Assembly: GCA_000827325.1 (NCBI GenBank)
Contig: KN832870.1
Location: 4,340,001 to 4,404,000 of the forward strand
Length of the DNA stretch: 64,000 nucleotides
Direction: 5' to 3'
DNA from: Oidiodendron maius Zn
Taxonomy: Eukaryota > Ascomycota > Leotiomycetes > Myxotrichaceae
Under the pieces are notes generated by a model. The model saw only the letters and a list, made by a program, of their open reading frames with translations, was not told where the DNA came from and ran no database searches. The position numbers and the translations under genes were made by a program. Positions 13,819-27,600 of this stretch are shown here, piece by piece; the stretch's first letter is position 1, and each line of letters begins with the position of its first letter.

Positions 13819-16800
13819 TTATGCTAGAGGATTGTAGCGAGTATAACATAATAGCTATATAGGAACCAGCTAGGAGCTTAGGAACTGGACGGCTCTACTG
13901 CCTAGCCAACAGTAAATACCACCTAGTTTATAGAGGCAATAGCCAGGCAGCGCTATATATCCATAAACGCTATAGGATTATAGGGTAGTTGTAGGCTATA
14001 GGGATAAACTGGTATAGAGTTACCTTCAAGGCTAAGCCTGAACTACTAACAATATGGTTAATATACTTACTATATAAGAGAATAGACTAGTAGAGCCTTC
14101 TCCAGATATTCCCTAAGAGACTGCTAGAGGGTCGCTACCTGGTAGTAGGCAATATAAACCTCTATTACCTATAATAGGATAGAGAAGGGAGAATATTGCA
14201 ATATATAGAAGTGCTCCTTTCACTAATATAATACTGGAACCTTATACTAGCTATACTATAGGGAGAACCTACTAGATAGAGAAATATAGAGTATAGAGAG
14301 GATAGGGACGGAATATTAGACCTTATATAGTATATAGAGATGCTGCAGGTATACTATAAGGGGGGCCTAGACTATACTAGATTAGACTATATAGTCTAAC
14401 TTATACAAGTCAAAAGCATATAGTACTAGCGACCCCCTAGTATACTACTAGAGTGGTTATAGATGAAGATAGACAAAGATCTAGTAGTAATAGAAGCAAA
14501 AACTCTAAAAATACCCCTCTCTATCAGCTCTCTAGAAGCCCTTGATTATATAACTAATCAGCTTATATAGTAGCTCTAGAGAATCGCTAACGTTTCGACC
14601 CTGTAGTATAAGACTAGCTATAGTTAAGGTAAACTATAGTAGAACAAGGAAGTAGACAAGGCAGTAGTAGAGGTATTGGTGGTATAATGCAGCTACTATA
14701 TAGTAGTATTGTAATATATATAGATAAAGCTTCAAGAAGCTATCCAGAAATAAAGGCAGGTAATCTAAGAAGTATAAATAAGGTGTTGGAGACTGGCCTT
14801 TGCTAGAGCCTTAAAGCAGCTAAAGACCTTTTAGAAACTCTAATAGTAGGTATAACTAAGAAGTTATACTCCTTAAGAGCTACTAACAATACTGCTACTA
14901 TATTGAAGCAAGGATACCCCTTAGTTAGTATTTACCTATAAAGAAAAGAGCGAAACCTTAGTAGGGAGGTTCTTCCTTAGTAGTAAAGTAGACCTCTAGG
15001 ATATTAAGGACACTACCTGGAAAGAGGCTTTAACCTAGCAGTGATTCCTTATTGAAAAGGTAGTTACTATAGAGGAAATAGAGGAAAGACTTAAGTAGAG
15101 AGCCTGGAAAGCATTAGGACTAAGTGACAACCTCCTAGCAGGGTTCCTGAAGGTATATAGTAGACCCCTCTTAACGATTCTTGTAGCTATAACCTAAGCT
15201 AGCTTTAACCTTGAATACTTCCTGAAGCGGTTCTATAGTATAGGAGTAGTAGTCCTTAAGAAACTAGGCAAGATACTAATATAGCAATAAATAGCTAGAG
15301 GCTGGAGACTAATCTCTCTACTAAATATAGTTGGAAAACTTATTAAAGGGGTGATAGGGAGTCAAATTGTAGATATAATAGAGTTATAGCAATTACTGCT
15401 AGAGGGTTAAACAGGGAACAGAAAAGGGCAGTCTATAGAACTTGCTATATACCTGGTTACTAAAGTAGTACAGATAGCCTAGAGCTATAGAGCAGTAGCC
15501 TTGCTACTCTAGCTTGATATTAAAGGAGCCTTTAATATAGTCAACTATACTAGACTCCTAGATACTCTATATAAATAGGGCTTCCTGATATAGGTAGTAA
15601 GGTAGACTAACAGCTACCTTAAAGTATACTTTATAAGGCTTATATTTGATAGTGAAGCGTTAGAGCTAATATAGATTAGAGTAGGGGTCCTATAGGGATC
15701 CCTCTTATCATTAATCCTATTCCTGCTCTATATAGCCTTGCTCTATAAAGCTCTAGAGAAGTATAGAAACCTGATAATTATAGGATTTACAGATAATATA
15801 AACCTTCTAGTAGCTAGCTATAATATCTAGGAGAACTACTAGTGACTTAAGGGTGTATTTAAGGTCTATAAACACTAGACTAAAACAAGAGGTATAGAGT
15901 TTGCCCCTTAAAAGAGTAAACTTATATACTTTATCTAGAAGTATATAGGGTTCTTGAAGGTAGTTTGTCTAGTAGGATATATAATTAACCTAGTAGAGTC
16001 AGCCTAATTCCTTGGAGTCTAGCTGGATAGAAAGCTCTAGTAGAGTCGCTACCTGAAAGAAGTCAAGAAGAAGCTAGCTACCTAGAAACTTATACTTATA
16101 AAGCTTATAGTATTAGTCTAGGGATATAGCCTAGCCTATATAAGAGAAATCTATACTAAGGTAATAAGAGCAATAATAGTATATAGAGTATCTGTATAGT
16201 ATAAACCTAGTAAGGTAGAGGTAAACTCTAGGGGTATTACTAACTACCTTAGTATAGTATAGTCTGACTGCTTCTATATAGTAACTAGAGGATATTATAT
16301 AACCTAGATTTAATACCTTAAGGTTAAAGCAGCTACTCTATTAATCTATATATACCTTAATAAGAGAGTTATAGAATTTGAGTCAAGGCTTAAATATATA
16401 GGTATAGCTAAGAAGGTATATAGTATCTGTACTATAGTAGTAACCTGCCTCTAATAGTAGAGGATAAGAATCAGGCTAGTAGGACTATAACTCCTGCCTA
16501 AAGGAGGAGAACAGAAAGCAAAGTAGGTAAGCAGGTAGTATACTAAAGGGGAGCTAATAACAGATAAAGCAGTAGAGAGGGACTAGAGACTATAGTAGGA
16601 AAATAAGGTTAAGATATAGGCAAGGTCCTAGAGAGGATCTAGTATAGAACTAGCAGATATAGACCCTGAATTTAAAGGGAAGAAGGTACTCCAGAAATAC
16701 TAGAGCTTTAAGAAGTATAAAAGCTCCCTTTTTATATAGATCTATATAAGCAAGATAGGGCTCTAAGTATTCCTGTTCTAGTAAAGGGTCCCAGAAGTAA

Positions 16801-17180
16801 ATATACTACTCTGTTGCTGTAGGGGAAACACTAGCCTATATAGTCCTCTATTACCTAGAACTACAACAAGAGAGAGAGGAGCTCTAGAGGGCCCTCCTGC
16901 TATACCCTCTTTAAACTACCTGTAACTTTATAGCAGCAATAGTAGACCCAGCCTATATAGGGATGGTGGTAAGGTGGCTGCTAGCTAGTAGCTGCCTCCC
17001 TGAGTTCTAGCAAGCCTGTAGGTATATAGTAATCCAGGACTAGGAGGAGAAGGAGGAAGAAAGGGGGCTATAGAGGCTCCAGGTAGTATTATATAGTTGG
17101 CGGTAAGACCAGCTAAGTAGCAGCGAGGACTAGGTGAAGACGCTTTGTGTATATAGGGACTAATGTATAAGGGTTTTATC
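13819..17180 (+). pseudogene. LINE B2 ORF2 remnant (APE endonuclease, RT, C-terminal Cys motif)
   Basis: The start region encodes an 'NIIAIQEP'-like block (stop read through), the first motif of APE-type endonucleases. The RT core follows, with Gly-Phe-Thr-Asp-Asn at about 15780-15795 in place of FADD. The C-terminus (about 16745-16900) carries the Cys-rich 'ET..Y..L.C' motif conserved in fungal Tad1-like ORF2 proteins. Many TAG codons fall at former CAG/CGG positions. Confidence 0.8.
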
Positions 17181-17285
17181 CAGCCTTAAGGGGCACGGTT
17201 TACCTTATGATATTTCTAGTAGAGGTTCTGTAGCTAGATAGCTAAACAGAATATTAATAATAATAATAATAATATAGTAACTACT

Positions 17286-19165
17286 ACTAGAGGATTAAAT
17301 AGAGAATAGAAAAGAGTAGTCTATAGAACTTACTATATATCTAGTTACTAAAGTAGTATAGATAGTCTAGAGCTATAAAGTAATAGCCTTACTACTCTAG
17401 CTTAATATTAAAGAAGCCTTTAATATAATTAACTATACTAGACTTCTAGATACTTTATATAAATAGAGTTTCCTAATATAGATAATAAAGTAGACTAATA
17501 GCTACTTTAAAGTATACTCTATAAAGCTTATATTTAATAATAAAGTATTAAAGCTAATATAGATTAAAGTAGAGGTTCTATAGAAATCCCTCTTATTACT
17601 AATCTTATTCCTGCTTTATATAGCCTTACTTTATAAAGCTCTAGAGAAGTATAGAAACCTAATAATTATAGGATTTATAGATAATATAAACCTTCTAATA
17701 GCTAGCTATAATATCTAGAAGAACTACTAGTAACTTAAGAGTATATTTAAGGTCTATAAATACTAGACTAAAATAAGAGGTATAGAGTTTACTTCTTAAA
17801 AGAATAAACTTATATACTTTATCTAGAAGTATATAGAGTTCTTAAAGGTAGTTTATCTAGTAGGATATATAATTAATCTAGTAAAGTTAGTCTAATTCCT
17901 TAAAGTCTAGCTAGATAAAAAGCTCTAATAAAGTTATTATCTAAAAGAAGGTAAGAAGAAGCTAGCTATCTAGAAGCTTATATTTATAAAGCTTATAGTA
18001 TTAGTCTAAAGATATAGTCTAGTCTATATAAAAGAAATCTATACTAAAGTAATAAGAGTAATAATAGTATATAGAGTATTTATATAATATAAATCTAATA
18101 AGATAAGAGTAAACTCTAGAGATATTATTAACTACTTTAGTATAATATAGTCTAACTGCCTTTATATAGTAACTAGAGGATATTATATAATCTAGATTTA
18201 ATATTTTAAAGTTAAAGTAACTACTCTATTAATCTATATATACCTTAATAAAAGAGTTATAGAATTTAAGTTAAGGCTTAAATATATAGATATAGCTAAG
18301 AAGATATATAGTATCTATACTATAGTAGTAATCTATCTCTAATAGTAAAGGATAAGAATTAGGCTAGTAGAACTATAACTTCTATCTAAAGGAGAAGAAT
18401 AAAAGATAAAGTAGATAAGTAGATAGTATACTAAAAGAGAGCTAATAATAGATAAAGTAGTAAAGAAAGACTAGAGACTATAGTAGGAAAGTAAGATTAA
18501 GATATAAGTAAAGTTCTAAAGAGAATCTAGTATAGAACTAGTAGATATAGACTCTAAATTTAAAGGGAAAAAGATACTCTAGAAATACTAGAGCTTTAAG
18601 AAGTATAAAAGCTCCCTTCTTATATAGATCTATATAGATAAGATAGAGCTTTAAATATTTCTATTCTAGTAAAGGGTTCTAGAAGTAAATATACTACTCT
18701 ATTACTATAGTATTATAGAGGAAACACTAGTCTATATAGTCCTCTATTATCTAGAACTATAATAAGAGAGAAAGGAGCTCTAGAAAGCTCTTCTACTATA
18801 TCTCCTTTAAACTACCTATAACTTTATAGTAGTAATAGTAAACCTAGCTTATATAAGGATAGTAGTAAGGTAGCTACTAGCTAATAGCTGCCTCTCTAAA
18901 TTCTAGCAAGCCTATAAATATATAGTAATCTAGGACTAGGAAAAGAAGGAGGAAGAAAGAGGACTATAGAAGCTCTAGATAGTATTATATAGTTAGTAGT
19001 AAAACTAGCTAAGTAGTAGTAAGGACTAGATAAAGATACTTTATATATATAGAGACTAATATATAAGGGTTTTATCTAGCTTTAAAGAGTATAGTTTATC
19101 TTATAATATTTCTAGTAGAGGTTCTATAACTAGATAGTTAAACAGAGTATTAATAATAATAATAG
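17286..19165 (+). mobile_element. LINE B, second segment (RT to 3' tail)
   Basis: This resumes LINE B at the base where LINE B2 interrupted it (RT region, '...actactagagg') and runs to a (TAA)n tail at about 19150-19165. Sample stretches, such as 18361-18540, contain no CA, TG or CG at all, so RIP is essentially complete here. Confidence 0.88.
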
Positions 19166-19657
19166 GAAATATAAAAGGCTTTATTAAAGAGATAATATAA
19201 ATATAAATAAAATATAAAGAGTTTATAATTATAATAAAGGGAATAATAGTCTCTAGATTATATAATATCTATAATCTAATAGAACTCTTTATTAAACTAA
19301 AGAAATATATATCTAGTATTATCTAGTATAAAATATAGTTCTTTAAGACTCTTTATAGACTATTTACTAATATAGTCTTATATATAAATAGTATAATTAT
19401 TACTTAAAAGACTTATTAAAGAGAAGTTATATTTAAGGCTTAAATTTTTAATATTAAACTTTATTATATAAAAGTATAGATAAAGTAATACTTTAAATAC
19501 TATATCTTTAGATATATTAGATAATACTATATTAAATAGACTAGATATAACTACTATATCTATATAATATATAAAGGAAAAGAAGCTAATTATTAGATAA
19601 TAATAAAAAAAGATATATTAACTATAGAGAAATCTATACTATATAAGACTAAGACTA
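19166..19657 (+). mobile_element. LINE fragment, ORF1 region only
   Basis: About 490 bp matches LINE E at about 30536-31070 (ORF1). It begins exactly after the tail of LINE B and ends at a (TTA)n run near 19657-19680. It lacks ORF2 and a proper 3' end, so it is a rearranged or deleted fragment. It may also belong to the sequence LINE B was inserted into. Confidence 0.65.
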
Positions 19658-21648
19658 CTTTATTATTATTATTATTATTAGACTATATACTTTAGATTAA
19701 GTATCTAGTAAGTTTCTTAAATATCTAATCTATTAGATAGATTCTCCTTTATATAGATATCTACTAGATTAGATTAGATTAAATCCTTTTAAAGTAAGTA
19801 TTTACTAGATATCTATCTTTAATTAGAATTAGTATAACTAGAGTTAATTATATTAGTAATAATACTAAAGNAAGTATATTTATAAGAATAATAGTATTTA
19901 TATTTTATTTAGAATTAAATATAAGTATTAATATTAAATAAGTATTACTATAAATATTACTATACTTTATTATAATAGAGAAATTATAGTTTTATTAAAG
20001 AATCTAACTATATTTACTACTATTTTCTTTAAAATAAGCTATTAGAATCTCTAAGAGATTAAGAAATATTATCTATAGAACTCTCTTTATCTAGTAATTA
20101 ATAAATTAAAGGTATTTTAGGCTCTTTAAAACTAGAAATATCCTAATTTATTCTATTGAACTTTTTCTTCTATCTTCTTCTATTACTCTCTTATAGACTA
20201 GAGAGTAAATTAAGATTATATATACCTATAGTCCTTTAATTAGAGCCTTATTATCTAGCTTTAACCTGGAATTCCTTCTATAATTTAATCTTATAAGTCT
20301 AGAGTAGAATATTCTCCTTAATATTACTTATAAATTAGTCTTAATTCTATTTATTAATTTTAGCTACTTTAAGTTAATATTCTCTTTTATACTCTTTTAC
20401 TTCAGTTTCTATTTCCTTATTTATTATAGTATTAATACAAAAAACCTCTCTAGTAAACAGCTATCAGAATTACCTTGAAAAGGGTACTAGATATTATAAA
20501 AATTAAGGATATAATATTTAACTCTTTAGTCTATCAAGTCTAAGGGGCTATAGTGTTATATACCTACTATATAGTTACTAAGGGTATAAAATATAGTTTT
20601 ATTATAATTCTAGTTAAGAATTGTATACAACTATAACTATAATATAATATATATATCAAATTAATTATAACTTAAACTATTATACTATCTACTAGTCAAT
20701 TGATTATATAAGAGAGAGATAGCTTATAATAACTATCTGACTCTATTATATACTATAGTAGAGATAGGATACCCTTAATACTATCTGGCTCTAAATAGTT
20801 ATATTAGGGTTATAGTTTACTCTCTAGTATAACTTAAAGGCTTAGAAGATCTTTAAGTATTCCTCCTTATATAATAGAAGTTATTAACCCCTATATAGAT
20901 CCAAGAACGATTTATTAAGACTAAAGGGTTATAGGTAGTAGTCTAGTAGACCTATATAGAGAACCTTATATAAGAGGTATATAGAATATTTAACCTATCT
21001 TTAAGGTTATATTACTAGAATATAGTATACTATATACTAGATATATATAAAGGAAGCAGTATAGGTTAATAGAAGGAGTATATATAGTTATACTAGTATA
21101 GTAGCTACTAAAATATATCTTCTTCTATAAGATATAGTTAGTCTTTTACTAGAGATAGCTTTAGATAATAGGAAGTTAGACTCTAGAGTTGTATCTAGAT
21201 CTCTAGTAGGCTATAGTAGTATATATATAACTAATAAGATATTATACTAGCTTAAGAGGATAGTATATATATATTAGTAGACTAATAGAGAGGAACCTTT
21301 AAGGTTATAGCTACCTGAATTATACTTAGGCCTCTAGCTCTAAAAAGCCAGCTATAGTATTATCCTAGCTACTACCTTACTAGTATACCTTCTATAGCTT
21401 GCTTAAGGTATAAACCTTTGAATTTGACTGTTTAGAGTAGTTAGCTTATAGTACTACTAGAGACTAGCTAGTCCCTGACTATAGCTCCTTAACCCTTTAG
21501 GTATAAGGTATATCTAAAGAGGATAAGCTCTAAGGGTATTAAAAGTATAAAGTATAGATAGTTACCCTTAAATAACTTTAAGGTTATAGTTATATACTAG
21601 AAACTGCTTAAGAGGCTAATAAAGGATTTAGCTATAGGATTTCAGAGA
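19658..21648. other. Unassigned A+T-rich, RIP-affected sequence
   Basis: I recognise no element here. The first 800 bp is extremely A+T-rich, with one ambiguous base at 19871. About 20430-21648 is less mutated, and its plus strand contains longer stop-poor stretches if TAG is read as Gln, without any motif I can name. It may be an unrecognised repeat family. There are no tRNA or rRNA signals and no credible gene. Confidence 0.4.
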
Positions 21649-22663
21649 GCTATCTAGAAGCTTATACTTATAAAGCTTATAGTATTAGTCTAGAGATATA
21701 GTCTAGTCTATATAAGAGAAATCTATACTAAAGTAATAAGGGTAATAATAGTATATAGAGTATCTATATAGTATAAACCTAGTAAGATAAAGGTAAACTC
21801 TAGAGGTATTATTAACTACCTTAATATAGTATAGTCTAACTACCTTTATATAGTAACTAGAGGATATTATATAACCTAGATTCAATATCTTAAGGTTAAA
21901 GCAGCTACTCTATTAATCTATATATACTTTAATAAGAGAGTTATAGAATTTAAATCAAGGCTTAAATATATAGATATAGCTAAGAAGGTATATAGTATCT
22001 ATACTATAGTAGTATCCTGCCTCTAATAGTAGAGGATAAGAATCAGGCTAGTAGAACTATAACTTCTATCTAAAGAAGGAGAATAAAAGATAAAGTAGGT
22101 AAATAGGTAGTATACTAAAGGGGAGCTAATAATAGATAAAACAGTAGAGAGAGACTAGAGACTATAGTAGGAAGATAAGGTCAAGATATAAGCAAGATTC
22201 TAGAGAGGACCTAGTATAGAACTAGTAGATATAGACCCTAAATTTAAAGGGAAGAAAGTACTCTAGAAATACTAGAGCCTTAAGAAGTATAAAAGCTCTC
22301 TTTTTATATAGATCTATATAAGCAAGATAGGGCTTTAAGTATTCCTATTCTAGTAAAGAGTCCTAGAAATAAATATACTACTCTGTTACTATAGTATTAT
22401 AGAGGAAATGCTAGCCTATATAGTCCTCTATTATCTAGAACTATAATAAGAGAAAGAGGAGCTTTAGAGGGCCCTTCTACTATACTCCCTTTAAACTATC
22501 TATAACTTTATAGTAGTAATAGTAGACCTAGCCTATATAAGGATAGTAGTAAGGTAGCTGCTAGTTACTAGCTGCCTTTCTAAGTTCTAGCAAGTCTATA
22601 AATATATAGTAATCTAGGACTAGAAGAAAGAGAAGAAAGAAAGAGGGCTATAGAGGCTCTAGA
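21649..22663 (+). mobile_element. LINE H, 5'-truncated, first segment
   Basis: It begins in the post-RT part of ORF2, aligning with 44140 onward in LINE D, and is cut at 22663 by Gypsy-2. It resumes at 29051. RIP is heavy. The 5' truncation is normal for incomplete target-primed reverse transcription; no clear duplication was found at its 5' end. Confidence 0.85.
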
Positions 22664-22958
22664 TATAATAGCCTAGCTAGGCTAGGATAGAGTAGTTCTG
22701 CTAGGCTAGTAGCAGCCAGGATCTAGATATAGTAGTTAAGGAGGATTTGTGATAGATTAGGACTAGTAGGCTAGAGCGGCCGCTAGCGATTTGCTATATC
22801 CCCTCAGTACTAGACTTAATCTAGGCTAAGCAGTATTTATATAGTTAAGCGTTTATCTAGAGAGCTTTTCTCTCCTTAGTTTAATTGTCTTTATTAATAT
22901 AGTACCTTAACTAGCTATTGCTTCCCTTTATAAAGCTTATAGTAGCTAGACTATTATA
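22664..22958 (+). repeat. Gypsy-2 5' LTR
   Basis: This is 295 bp, from tataatagcc to gactattata, aligned along its whole length with 28751-29045. Differences from the 3' LTR are mainly transitions of RIP type. A GC-rich core, agagcggccgctagcg near 22775, survives unmutated in both LTRs. Confidence 0.92.
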
Positions 22959-23039
22959 TTATAATTAAACTTACTTTTCTTCTTCTTTACTCTTATAGTT
23001 AGTTGAGGTTAAATACTACTACTGCTTACTAAGAGCTAC

Positions 23040-24600
23040 TAGATTCAGTTAATCTATAGCTATTCTATACCTTTAATATTACTAGCTCTAACTGTATAGT
23101 TATAAAACAAGCTATTAAAGCAAAGGTAGCTAGAGAAGCCTTAGAAGCTAGAATTTGATTAGAACTAGTGTTTATTGAACCTGTTTATACTTACTACCTT
23201 TACTGATCTATTAAACCTTTTATACTCTTTAACCTTTAAATATATACTTATATAACTAGCAAATATATCCTAGTAAGAATACTACCCCTAATAGTCTATA
23301 GTAATAGGAATTAGGATATACCTATAATATAACTGTATAACTAATTCGATACTCTAGGCTTAACCTTTGAATTTAAGACTATTAATATAGCCTCTCTAGC
23401 TAAGGATAAGGATAAAGCAAGGGATGCCTCTTATAGACCTCCTGAACTATAAGGATCTATTTAGTATCTAGCCCCTTTTGAAAGCAACCCCCTTGATTAG
23501 GAACCCTTTAAGAGTCTAGACTAGTATACCAACCTCTTAGCTCTCTAGTATATCTAAGTCAAGAGTTAAATAGAGGCTAAGACTGTCTAGAAGTAGATTG
23601 AAAAGCTAGAGGCTATAGTTATCTAGTTGCTCTAAAACCTGACTCCTCTCTAAGCTTCCCTGGAACTAACGATTAGATCTAAATCCTAGTATATAGTTTA
23701 ATATAAGCTAAAGTATAAGGACCTTCCTTAGTTCTCTAGAAAGAAGAATAGAACTGTTAAGTATTAAGTCTAGAAGGAGCAAGTTATAGATAAACTCCGA
23801 ATTGATAGCTCTTAATTTGATAGCGATTAAGAGATCTAGTCCTTTATCTTTGACTATATAGAGGGAGAGGCTTAGTAGTACTTATACTCTCGATATACTA
23901 GTAATATAGAGAACAATAACCCTTACCTTAACTATACTAAAATACTAATAGTCCTTGATAATATCTATTATAACTGATACTATAAGGAAGACTCCTATAC
24001 TAAATATAGAGAACTGAAAATAAAGGATAAGGAGTTTTTCCAGGACTTCAAGACATGATTCCTCTAGCTAGCTAATAGAGGCTGGATTCTAGAGGTAGAC
24101 TGTTTTAACAACTTATATAAGAAGGTTATAGCTCCTCTTTAGTTATATATCCTAGCTACTAAGTATAACCTGGATAGTGACTTCTAGAAGCTCTATAATT
24201 GTCTAGACTATATTAATACTAATCTATAATACTTTAACAGCCGGATTATAAAGGACTAAGAGGTTAAAGCTACTATATAGCTACCTTCTACCTGTCTAGC
24301 TATTAGGTATCCTTAACTCTTAAAGCTATTTAGTCAAGTAGGTAGTATACTACTACTAGCTCTAGGCTAGCTACCTTAGTCTAAGCTAATTAACCTCTAG
24401 CTAGTTATATCACTGTTCTAGCTATACTAGCAGACTAGATACTTTAATTATAGGGGGATTAGCTACCTATATATAGACTATAAGCTACTAGACTAAGCAG
24501 CTAATATTAAGGATATTGAGAATAATAAAGCTAGAGACCTAGAAGTCTATAAGAATACTATTTATAGGGATAGAGTTACTAATATAGACCTAGGAAAAGA
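23040..24600 (+). pseudogene. Gypsy-2 gag remnant
   Basis: With TAG read as Gln the frame resembles a Gypsy gag capsid region around 23970-24260. It ends in a zinc knuckle at about 24440-24490 in which the expected Cys and His positions are mostly Tyr. That is what CpA/TpG conversion of TGT, TGC and CAC codons produces. The protein would have formed the virus-like particle. Confidence 0.7.
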
Positions 24601-24689
24601 GGAGGCCTAGACTAAGACTCTAGTCTAGGCTCTCTAGGGATTAATTTATAGGGAATTGACTTAAGAAGTCTTATAGAAGGATAGTACTT

Positions 24690-27600
24690 TACTATAGCCT
24701 ATATACTATTAACTAATAGAACTAGTGTTGCCTTATATACCTTTATTAACTCTAGAGCAAATAGATTTATATTTATTAATATACTCTTTATAATTAATCT
24801 AGCTAGGTCCTTTAATATTAAAACTACCTAATTATCTAGCTCTATCTAGGTTAAAGGATATAATAGCTAGCTAGAGAGGCTAGTTACCTATTATATATAG
24901 CTATACCTGACTATTAACTAGTATTGCTAGTATAATATACCTCTTTTAATATTAGACCTAGGAAGCTATAATATAATAATTGGATAGAAGTAACTAGTCT
25001 ATTTTAATATTTTACTAGATTACTAGCAATACTGCTTAGTCTAGCTAGCTAAGTTACTACCTAGCTATTTAGTAGCTAAGGAAATCTAGTAGAACTACTA
25101 GGATCTAATCCTAGCCTTAAGGGCTTTTAGCTATTAAGAAGATATAGATTATAAGGACTAGGCCTTTGCTGCTATAGATTAGGGAAGCAATTTAGGCTAT
25201 AAGAGTATAGAGATTGCCTTGATTTCCTCTAGTAGCTAGGTTAAATCAACCCCTTAACTAAAGCTAAAGTAGAAGCTTTAATCTAAAGTCTCCTTTAAGC
25301 TAGAGCTCTAGGACTACCTATAGAAGATAAATGATAACCTTTTAGACTAATAGCGAACCCCTAACCTCCCTTACTAAAAGAAGCCCTACTAGCCTACTAA
25401 GGCTAAGAGGCCCTATCAGATAGATATTAATACTATCTTAGTGAATGGTTTTTGTCTATATCTATACTAAGAGAATAGTAAGCTCTTTTTAACTAGCCTA
25501 TATAAGATTAACTAGTTGATCTAAGATCAGAAAGACTAAAGCCTTATAGATAGTAGTAGCTAGACTACTAACCTCTATCAAATTAGTTAGTTAGAGCCTA
25601 CTATACTACAAGAACTACTACTATTAATAGCTTATAAGGAGTTCCAGAACATTTTTTCTAAAGAAGTATCAGATATATTATCTCTTAACTAGCTCTATAA
25701 TTATAGGATTAACCTAATAGAGCCTAATAATCTAGGTTTTAGACTATTATACTATATAACTATAGAGGAGCTAGAGGAGATTAAGCGCTACCTTATCAAG
25801 AACCTTTATAAGGGTTTTATAGAGCCTAGTTAGGCCCTCTTTACTATACTAATCCTCTTTGTCTATAAGGCTAATAGATACCTATATCTCTATATTAATT
25901 TCTAGAACTTAAACTAGATAATCTATAAGGATTAGTATCCTCTTCTATTGATTAATAAGTTACTAAGCTAGATTAGCTGTATTAGGCTCTATATTAAGCT
26001 AGATATCTATTAGGCTTTTAATTAGATCTAGATAGACTCTAAGTCTAAGGAGCTAACTACCTTCTAGACTTATTATAGCTTATATAAGTGTAAGGTCCTC
26101 TCTTTTAGCCTTATTAATAGACTAGTAATGTATTAGTAGTATATAAATAATGTCCTGTTTAATTACCTAGATAATTTCTATACTACTTATCTAAACGATA
26201 TCCTTATTTACTCTAAAAACAAGTTAGAATATAAAGAGTATATTAAAAAGGTCTTGTAGTAGCTAAGGGATATAGGCTTATAGACTAAGCTAAAGAAGTA
26301 TAAATTCAGAGTCAAGTATACTAAATACCTAGGCTTTATTATTACTATAGATAGTATTAAGGTTAATCTAGAAAAGGTCTCTATAGTAGTTAACTAGACT
26401 GCTCCTACTACTATAAAGGGAATCTAGTTATTCCTAGACTTCTATAACTTTTATAGACGTTTTATCTAGGACTATAGAAGGATTACTAAGCCCCTGATCT
26501 AACTTATAAAGACTGATATTCTATTTGTATTTAATAAGTAGTACTAGGAGGCTTTTAAGGAGCTAAAGCTATAGCTTATAGCTATACTAGTACTATATTA
26601 TTATAGCTTTAAATACAAGTTAATGATCAAAACAGATATATTGGATAGAGTAATTGCTGGTATCCTATTACAACTCTACCCTAATAAAGAATAGTATCTA
26701 GTTGTTTACTTCTTAAAGACTATAGTGCCTACCAAGTATAACTACAAGATATATAATAAGGAAATGCTAGCTATAGTTAAATTACTAGCCAAGTAGTACC
26801 TAGAGCTCTAAGGGACTATAAAACAGGTCAAAATCTATACTAACTATAAGGCTCTAGAGTACTTTATATTAATAAAGCAGCTAACTAGCTGTTAGGCTTG
26901 CTAGGCTGAAGTGCTAGCTGAATACTACTTTGTTGTATCCTATAGGCCTAGTAAACAGAACCAGAAAGCGGATACACTTACCTGGAGGGATACTAAGATT
27001 GCTGCTTAAGATAGGATCAAGACCTAATATTGAACCTATATCTTCCTATCCTAGGACTAGGTAGATTCTAGAGTTCTTTAGGACTTAGGTATTAAGATAT
27101 TAGCAATTAATCTGCTACCTATTAAAGAAGAAGACCCTTTTAATAAGTCCAATAACCTGGTTAACTAGATACTTTAGACTAATAAGGATATAGAGTCTTT
27201 AGAAGCCCTCTATATATAAGCCAAGTTAGCTACTCTAGGCAAATACACTATCAAGGATAGACTGTTGCTATATACAGGTCGATTAGTCATCCCTGCTACT
27301 CTAGATAACCTCTATATAGAGCTGATCCAAGAAGCTTATAATTAGATATTAACTACCTATCTAGATAGAGATAAGACTTACTAGCTCTTATAGCTATACT
27401 ATTACTAGCCAGATATATAATCGGATATTAAGTAGTATATACAAAACTACTATACCTATTATAGATCCTATATAGCTAGGGATAAGACCCCTAGCTTGCT
27501 ATACTCCTTACTAATACTAGATAAGCTTTAGAGGGATATATTAATAGACTTCAAGAGTTTTCTGCTAGATAAGAAGGGGTTTAATACTATACTAGTTGTA

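Larger units (their letters stand above)
13274..17272 (+). mobile_element. LINE B2: 5'-truncated LINE nested in LINE B
   Basis: It is bounded by the 13-bp duplication tatagtaactact (13261-13273 and 17273-17285), starts inside ORF1 and ends with (TAA)n. It is 3999 bp long and clearly less mutated than the host copy: CpG and CpA remain common at its 5' end. It therefore arrived after much of LINE B's decay. The RT motif reads Phe-Thr-Asp-Asn near 15786, so it is inactive. Confidence 0.92.

Noticed and set aside
22770-22800. Polylinker-like sequence (SpeI, NotI and NheI sites close together), suggesting vector contamination.
   Set aside because: The same sequence occurs in the 3' LTR (28850-28880) with independent RIP-type differences around it, so it belongs to the element.
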